This document shows, in pieces, positions 13,835 to 17,516 of a DNA stretch of 17,516 nt. How positions within the stretch are numbered: the stretch's first letter is position 1; the number at the start of each line of letters is the position of its first letter. Both the position numbers and the translations under genes were made by a program. A model generated the notes under the pieces. The model worked only from the letters and a program-made list of their open reading frames with translations, was not told the DNA's origin and did not search any database. Source of the DNA: Eubacterium sp. CAG:841 (GTDB taxonomy: Bacteria; Bacillota; Clostridia; Oscillospirales; CAG-272); assembly GCA_000437375.1 (NCBI GenBank), contig FR898219.1, forward strand, positions 21,895 to 39,410, written 5' to 3'.

Positions 13835-14851
13835 ATGAGTATTTTACTTGCCGGCGGTGCCGGATATATAGGTTCTCATACCGCGGTGGAGTTGCTTTCC
13901 GCAGGCTATGATATAGTTATTGCGGATAACTATTCAAACAGCAAGCCCGAAGCGGTACGCAGAATAAAACAGATAACGGGGAAGAGCTTCCCTGCTTACG
14001 AAGTGGACGTGTGCGATGCCGAAGCGCTTTCAAAGGTCTTTGAAAAAGAGCATATAGACACGGTAATTCACTTTGCGGGACTTAAAGCCGTAGGCGAATC
14101 CGTTGCACAGCCTATAAGATATTACAGAAACAATCTCGATTCTACGCTTACACTGCTTGAAACGATGAAAAAGTATGATGCGCACAACATCATATTCTCT
14201 TCATCGGCAACGGTTTACGGCGACCCGGACGAGGTGCCGATAAAAGAAACGGCTCCGGTAGGTCGCTGCACGAACCCTTACGGCTGGACAAAATATATGA
14301 TAGAGGTTATTTTGCAGTCGGCGGCAAAAGCAGATCCCGAGCTTTCGGTGGTTCTGCTCCGCTACTTCAACCCTGTCGGCGCGCACGAAAGCGGACTTAT
14401 CGGCGAGGATCCGAACGGTATCCCGAACAATCTTATGCCGCGTATTGCGCAGACGGCTGTCGGTAAGCTTTCGCAGATGACTGTTTACGGAACGGACTAT
14501 CCCACAAAGGACGGCACGGGCGTAAGAGACTATATCCACGTTGTTGATCTTGCAAAAGGTCACGTTGCTGCGGTGGATTATGTCGGCGCCCACAAAGGAG
14601 TTGAAGTGTTCAATCTCGGAACGAGCGTAGGATACAGCGTGCTTGAGATGATATCCGCATTTGAAAAAGCGTGCGGAAAGGAAATAAAGAAGGTAATGCT
14701 TGACAGACGTCCCGGAGATATCGCCGAATGCTATGCCGACGCTACGAAAGCAAAGGAAATGCTCGGCTGGAAGGCTGAAAAGAATCTTGACGATATGTGC
14801 GAGGACACATGGCGCTGGCAGACGAAAAATCCCAACGGTTACGATAAATAA
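13835..14851 (+). CDS. galE: UDP-glucose/UDP-GlcNAc 4-epimerase
   Basis: This 338-residue enzyme of the short-chain dehydrogenase fold interconverts UDP-Glc and UDP-Gal through a bound NAD. Marks are the NAD loop GGAGYIGSH (7-15), the active-site S124 in SSSATVYG, and Y149 and K153 in YGWTK. These use the same numbers as in E. coli GalE, and total length is also the same. Further blocks are LRYFNPVGAHESG and GTGVRDYIHVVDLA. At position 299, where E. coli has Tyr, this protein has Cys (ECYADATK), the residue found in the human enzyme that also accepts UDP-GlcNAc/UDP-GalNAc. A dual substrate range is therefore likely. AGGAGGG 7 bases before ATG 13835 fixes the start. It has its own promoter and terminator and is monocistronic. 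Confidence 0.97.
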   Translation: MSILLAGGAGYIGSHTAVELLSAGYDIVIADNYSNSKPEAVRRIKQITGKSFPAYEVDVCDAEALSKVFEKEHIDTVIHFAGLKAVGESVAQPIRYYRNNLDSTLTLLETMKKYDAHNIIFSSSATVYGDPDEVPIKETAPVGRCTNPYGWTKYMIEVILQSAAKADPELSVVLLRYFNPVGAHESGLIGEDPNGIPNNLMPRIAQTAVGKLSQMTVYGTDYPTKDGTGVRDYIHVVDLAKGHVAAVDYVGAHKGVEVFNLGTSVGYSVLEMISAFEKACGKEIKKVMLDRRPGDIAECYADATKAKEMLGWKAEKNLDDMCEDTWRWQTKNPNGYDK

Positions 14852-14868
14852 AAGCAAAAGCCAAACAA

Positions 14869-14900
14869 AAAAGCGTTTTTCCGGAAGGAAGAACGCTTTT
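14869..14900 (+). terminator. Intrinsic terminator of galE
   Basis: A 14-bp stem (14869-14882 with 14887-14900, one G-T wobble) is capped by a GGAA (GNRA-type) tetraloop and followed by CTCTTTTC. It begins 17 bases after the galE stop. Confidence 0.92.
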
Positions 14901-14903
14901 CTC

Positions 14904-14932
14904 TTTTCACGGACGAAAAAATGTGATACAAT
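14904..14932 (+). promoter_or_regulatory. Promoter of the sigma/anti-sigma/serpin operon
   Basis: TTTTCA (14904-14909), 17 bases and TACAAT (14927-14932), with TGA just before the -10, look like an extended -10 sigma-A promoter. The -35 lies in the tail of the galE terminator. No clear ECF-type autoregulated promoter was recognised. Confidence 0.55.
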
Positions 14933-15015
14933 ATAAAAAAATAAAAAATTTGCAAAAGCGGTGAGATAATTCCCGCCGCAATGCGACTAATAGATACAAA
15001 GGAGCGAAAAACAAT

Positions 15016-15606
15016 ATGCCGGAAGATGAAAATATAAACACCGGTGCGATATCATGCGACGCGGGAGCAGACCTTTACAGGCGTTGGCTTGGCGGCGACG
15101 GCACGGCATTTGACAAAATAATTGAAATATATCACGACGCGCTTATATTTTTTGTTTACGGCACAGTGAAAAATTTTGCCGACGCTGAGGATATAGCTGC
15201 AGACGTTTTCGCCGACCTGATCGTTCATCCGAAAAGATACTCTTTCGGATGCTCGCTTAAAACATATCTTTTTTCTGTGGCGAGAAACAAAGCGGTGGAC
15301 AGGATCCGCCATCGCAGACGTTTTTCCGATGAAGATATAAACGAAAGCGCCGAAAGCATATCTGACGGAAAGCTTCTTGAAGATAAACTTATTGCCGATG
15401 AAAAGGCAAAAGCAGTGCGCGACGCGCTGAAAGAGATAAATCCGGAATACGCTTCGGTACTCAGGCTGACGTATTTTTACGGATTTTCGGGCGACGAGGT
15501 GTGTTTTATAATGAATAAAAACAAAAAGCAGATGGCAAATCTGCTTTACAGAGGAAAAGAATCCTTAAGGAAAGCGCTCGAAGGGAAGGGGGTTGAATCG
15601 GTATGA
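15016..15606 (+). CDS. ECF-type RNA polymerase sigma factor
   Basis: This 196-residue protein has the two-domain layout of sigma-70 family group IV (ECF) factors. Region 2 (about 33-100) contains AFDKIIEIYHDALIFFVY, the DAEDIAADVF core-binding block at 56-65 and the -10-contacting TYLFSVARNKAVDRIRHRRR at 83-102. A charged linker follows, and region 4 (about 133-188) includes YASVLRLTYFYGFSGDEV and MANLLYRGKESLRKAL, a helix-turn-helix for the -35. No extra domain is present. AAAGGAG lies about 11 bases before the ATG. The next gene overlaps the stop by four bases and encodes a membrane protein, the classic layout of a sigma factor and its anti-sigma. Its target promoters are unknown. The serpin gene behind it may be one output. 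Confidence 0.94.
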   Translation: MPEDENINTGAISCDAGADLYRRWLGGDGTAFDKIIEIYHDALIFFVYGTVKNFADAEDIAADVFADLIVHPKRYSFGCSLKTYLFSVARNKAVDRIRHRRRFSDEDINESAESISDGKLLEDKLIADEKAKAVRDALKEINPEYASVLRLTYFYGFSGDEVCFIMNKNKKQMANLLYRGKESLRKALEGKGVESV

Positions 15607-16322
15607 AGAATATGGACGAATTCCGTCGCTCGGTGTATGAAAAAGCCGAAAAGAAAGCTGCGGAAGAAAAAGCAAAGAAGCTCAGAATAACAAAATTCGG
15701 GACCATTGCCGCGTCGCTTGCCGTAGTTATTATTCCGATAATGCTTGTGGCGGGTTCAATGCCCAAAAACAATGAAACGGCGGAGTCTTCCCCGAGTTAT
15801 ACGGAAACTCGCACAGACGGCGTGAAAACAACCGCCTTTTCCGATGAAGTTTCAGCAGGTGTTATTCCTTCGGGTGATGTGGAAGATACTACGGAGAAGG
15901 AAGAGATGTATAAAACAACTCCGGTGTATACGACTACACCGATGTTCACTGTAGCGACAACGCCGATGTTTACCGAATTCGAAACAACGAGATCCGAAAC
16001 GAGCCGCGTAACCACCACCCGCGCGCCTTTTGAACCCGAAACGACGGTTGCCTGCACGTCAGACACAGAGACTGATATCGTGACGACGGGCAGTTCTGCA
16101 ACCGTTATGGTGAGCGGGAAAATGATAACCTTGAGAGAGGGCATGCCGTATATGGAAATATGCGGGATTATGGGAAGCGACGGAAGAGTCGCTCTCGGCG
16201 CGCCGACATACAGGTGGGTGTGCGACGACGCCATTCTGACCGTAAAGTTCAAACTCGCAGGCAGTTCGGATGAACCCTATGCAGAAAGTCTGAAAGCCGT
16301 TTCGTTTACGGTAAGCCGTTGA
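15603..16322 (+). CDS. Probable membrane anti-sigma factor with Thr-rich stalk and small C-terminal domain
   Basis: This 239-residue single-pass protein has a short, charged cytosolic part (1-31) that would hold the sigma factor. One membrane segment follows (about 32-52), then an outer Thr/Glu-rich stalk (about 55-165, with a repeated TTPMFT at 111-124). A folded C-terminal part (about 168-238) holds an LREGMPYMEICGIMG block, then YRWVCDDAILTVKFKLAG. This resembles, by eye, SmpA/OmlA or BLIP-type small domains (G-x-x-Y-x-E-I-x-x-x-x-G, then Y-x-W, then x-V-x-F). C187 and C207 may pair. The role as anti-sigma is inferred from the four-base ATGA overlap with the sigma gene and from topology; no zinc-binding anti-sigma (ZAS) motif is seen. 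The stalk suits a sensor that spans the wall. Confidence 0.78.
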   Translation: MKNMDEFRRSVYEKAEKKAAEEKAKKLRITKFGTIAASLAVVIIPIMLVAGSMPKNNETAESSPSYTETRTDGVKTTAFSDEVSAGVIPSGDVEDTTEKEEMYKTTPVYTTTPMFTVATTPMFTEFETTRSETSRVTTTRAPFEPETTVACTSDTETDIVTTGSSATVMVSGKMITLREGMPYMEICGIMGSDGRVALGAPTYRWVCDDAILTVKFKLAGSSDEPYAESLKAVSFTVSR

Positions 16323-16363
16323 GTCAGAACAAAGCTACCTTATTAATAAAGGAGAAAAACACA

Positions 16364-17516
16364 ATGAAAAAATTTTTTGCAATGATACTTGCACTTTCAA
16401 TGCTTGCGCTCGTGCTTTGCTCGTGTGCAAAGACAAAGGTTGAGCCAAAAGTGACAAGGGGTGATCTGCCGACGATTGAACCTACAAACGTAAAAGCCGC
16501 AGGCGACTTGCTGAAAGATTTTGTGGCAACGGAGGTTACGGGGAAAGACGCCGACGAAAAATTCAAGAGCGGCATGCTTGATTTTGCAGTAAAGCTTATG
16601 CAGAACACACTTGACGAGGACAAAAAAAGCTCGCTTATCTCGCCGCTTTCCGTTATAGTTGCTCTCGGTATGACGTCGAACGGAGCAATGGGAGAAACAA
16701 GAGAAGAATTTGAAAAGCTTTTCGGCTTCTCCGTAGACGAAGCCAACGCATATCTTTACACGCTTGCACATTCGCTTTACAGCGGAGACAAGGCGAAAGT
16801 CGAGCTTGCAAATTCTATATGGTTCGGAAAGGACGGCAGAGTAGCCGTTCACGACGACTTTTTGCAGTTGAACAAAAGCTACTACGATGCTCAGGCATAT
16901 GAAGAAGATTTCTTCAATCAGAAAACCGTCGATAAGATAAACAAGTGGGTGAGCGAGCATACGGACGATATGATCGATGAGATTATCGACGCTATCGATT
17001 CGAATACGGTGATGATACTTATAAACGCGCTTGTTTTCGACGCTCTGTGGAGCAATCAGTACGAGAATTTTCAATGCGAGAAAGGAGTCTTTACAGATTA
17101 CGACAATAGCAAGAGTGACGCCATTTTTATGAAAAGCAAAGAAACGCTCATAGCGACAAAGAATGCGATCGGCTTCCGCAAAGATTATGAAGGAAGCTAT
17201 GCTTTCGTTGCAATGCTTCCGGACGGCGACGTTTTCGATTATGTTGCTTCACTCACGGGTGATGAGCTCGGACAGATACTTTCCGGAAAGAAAAACGATT
17301 ATAACTATCGTGCGAAAGCATATCTTCCCAAGTTTGAATACGATTATGAACTCAGTCTTTACGATGCGCTCGTGTCAATGGGACTGAAAAAAGCTTTCTC
17401 TCCCGTCGAAGCCGACTTTTCGGGCATAGGCGATTGCGCGGACAACATCTATATCGGAGAAGTACTTCACAAAACGCACATTGAGGTAACGCAGTCCGGC
17501 ACAAGAGCGGCAGCCG
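16364..17516 (+). CDS. Serpin (serine protease inhibitor), lipoprotein; 3' end beyond the window
   Basis: This gene runs off the right edge; 384 codons are visible. A signal peptide with lipobox LCSC (18-21) makes C21 the likely lipid-bearing residue. Then follow a short linker and the serpin fold: SSLISPLSVIVALGMTSNGA, AMGETREEFEKLFGF, LINALVFDALW, PKFEYDYELSLYDALVSMGL and GEVLHKTHIEVTQSGTRAAA, which is the breach and hinge of the reactive loop. The hinge Gly-Thr followed by small residues (P15 to P10 as G-T-R-A-A-A) fits an inhibitory serpin. The reactive centre that sets protease choice lies past the edge. AAAGGAG precedes the ATG, 41 bases after the anti-sigma gene, so it belongs to the same operon. 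Gut Firmicute serpins of this type (siropins) inhibit neutrophil elastase-like enzymes; the target here is unknown. Confidence 0.95.
   Translation, partial: MKKFFAMILALSMLALVLCSCAKTKVEPKVTRGDLPTIEPTNVKAAGDLLKDFVATEVTGKDADEKFKSGMLDFAVKLMQNTLDEDKKSSLISPLSVIVALGMTSNGAMGETREEFEKLFGFSVDEANAYLYTLAHSLYSGDKAKVELANSIWFGKDGRVAVHDDFLQLNKSYYDAQAYEEDFFNQKTVDKINKWVSEHTDDMIDEIIDAIDSNTVMILINALVFDALWSNQYENFQCEKGVFTDYDNSKSDAIFMKSKETLIATKNAIGFRKDYEGSYAFVAMLPDGDVFDYVASLTGDELGQILSGKKNDYNYRAKAYLPKFEYDYELSLYDALVSMGLKKAFSPVEADFSGIGDCADNIYIGEVLHKTHIEVTQSGTRAAA

Noticed and set aside
14201..14857. 218-codon open frame on the minus strand
   Set aside because: It is antisense to galE and yields a His/Arg/Cys-rich protein without recognisable domains.
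15953..15999. Tandem DNA repeat in the anti-sigma stalk (two TTPMFT units)
   Set aside because: The two units differ in DNA sequence and are just two copies; this is a protein-level low-complexity stalk, not a DNA repeat array.
16397..17074. 225-codon open frame on the minus strand
   Set aside because: It is antisense to the serpin, whose sense-strand motifs are unmistakable; the predicted protein is low-complexity and Cys/Val-rich.
1..17516. CRISPR array, insertion sequence, prophage, tRNA or rRNA
   Set aside because: No regularly spaced repeats, transposase or integrase motifs, or cloverleaf/rRNA sequences were seen on either strand by eye.

Overview
The window looks like chromosomal DNA of a low-to-mid GC Clostridia, most likely a gut member of the Oscillospirales/Ruminococcaceae type. 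The signs are strong AGGAGG-type ribosome binding sites, several perfect or near-perfect sigma-A promoters (TTGACA-17-TATAAT), the Firmicute gene ylmH, Thr-rich linkers in wall-located proteins, and a secreted serpin of a kind known from gut Firmicutes. The assignment is inference from gene style; there is no rRNA to anchor it. No tRNA, rRNA, CRISPR array, insertion sequence or prophage was seen, and no gene-free stretch exceeds 300 bases.

Layout. (1) 30-2546, plus strand: an MBOAT O-acyltransferase and its DHHW/AlgX-like partner, a pair for O-acetylating an exported glycan, ended by a bidirectional terminator. (2) 2592-4618, minus strand: a cytoplasmic beta-lactamase-fold serine hydrolase followed by a 71-residue Cys-rich microprotein, with a hairpin between them that covers the microprotein's translation start region. 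(3) 4653-4834: divergent promoters. To the right lie tandem promoters, a dyad at the start site and a structured leader, then a GH78-like protein (4877-6925) whose usual catalytic acid appears to be lost, then dUTPase (dut) and a bidirectional terminator. (4) 7514-12356, all minus strand. In transcription order: a two-TM protein with a possible PH-like domain, two overlapping NodB-type deacetylase paralogs, a terminator, ylmH, rlmA-type rRNA methyltransferase, and a membrane-anchored zinc amidase with its own perfect promoter. (5) 12459-14900, plus strand: UDP-GlcNAc 2-epimerase (wecB/mnaA) and UDP-sugar 4-epimerase (galE), each with its own promoter; both make UDP-sugar precursors. (6) 14904 to the end, plus strand: ECF-type sigma factor, overlapping membrane protein that is probably its anti-sigma factor, and a lipoprotein serpin cut by the window edge inside its hinge.

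Theme: most genes concern the cell envelope and glycans (O-acetylation, nucleotide-sugar supply, deacetylation, muramyl-amide cleavage, surface protease inhibition) with a few housekeeping genes (dut, rlmA, ylmH). The most unusual parts are the sigma/anti-sigma/serpin operon with a small C-terminal domain on the anti-sigma protein, the GH78-like protein with a rewritten active site, and the Cys-rich microprotein behind a hairpin. Several starts were moved from the longest open frame to the codon with a proper ribosome binding site.
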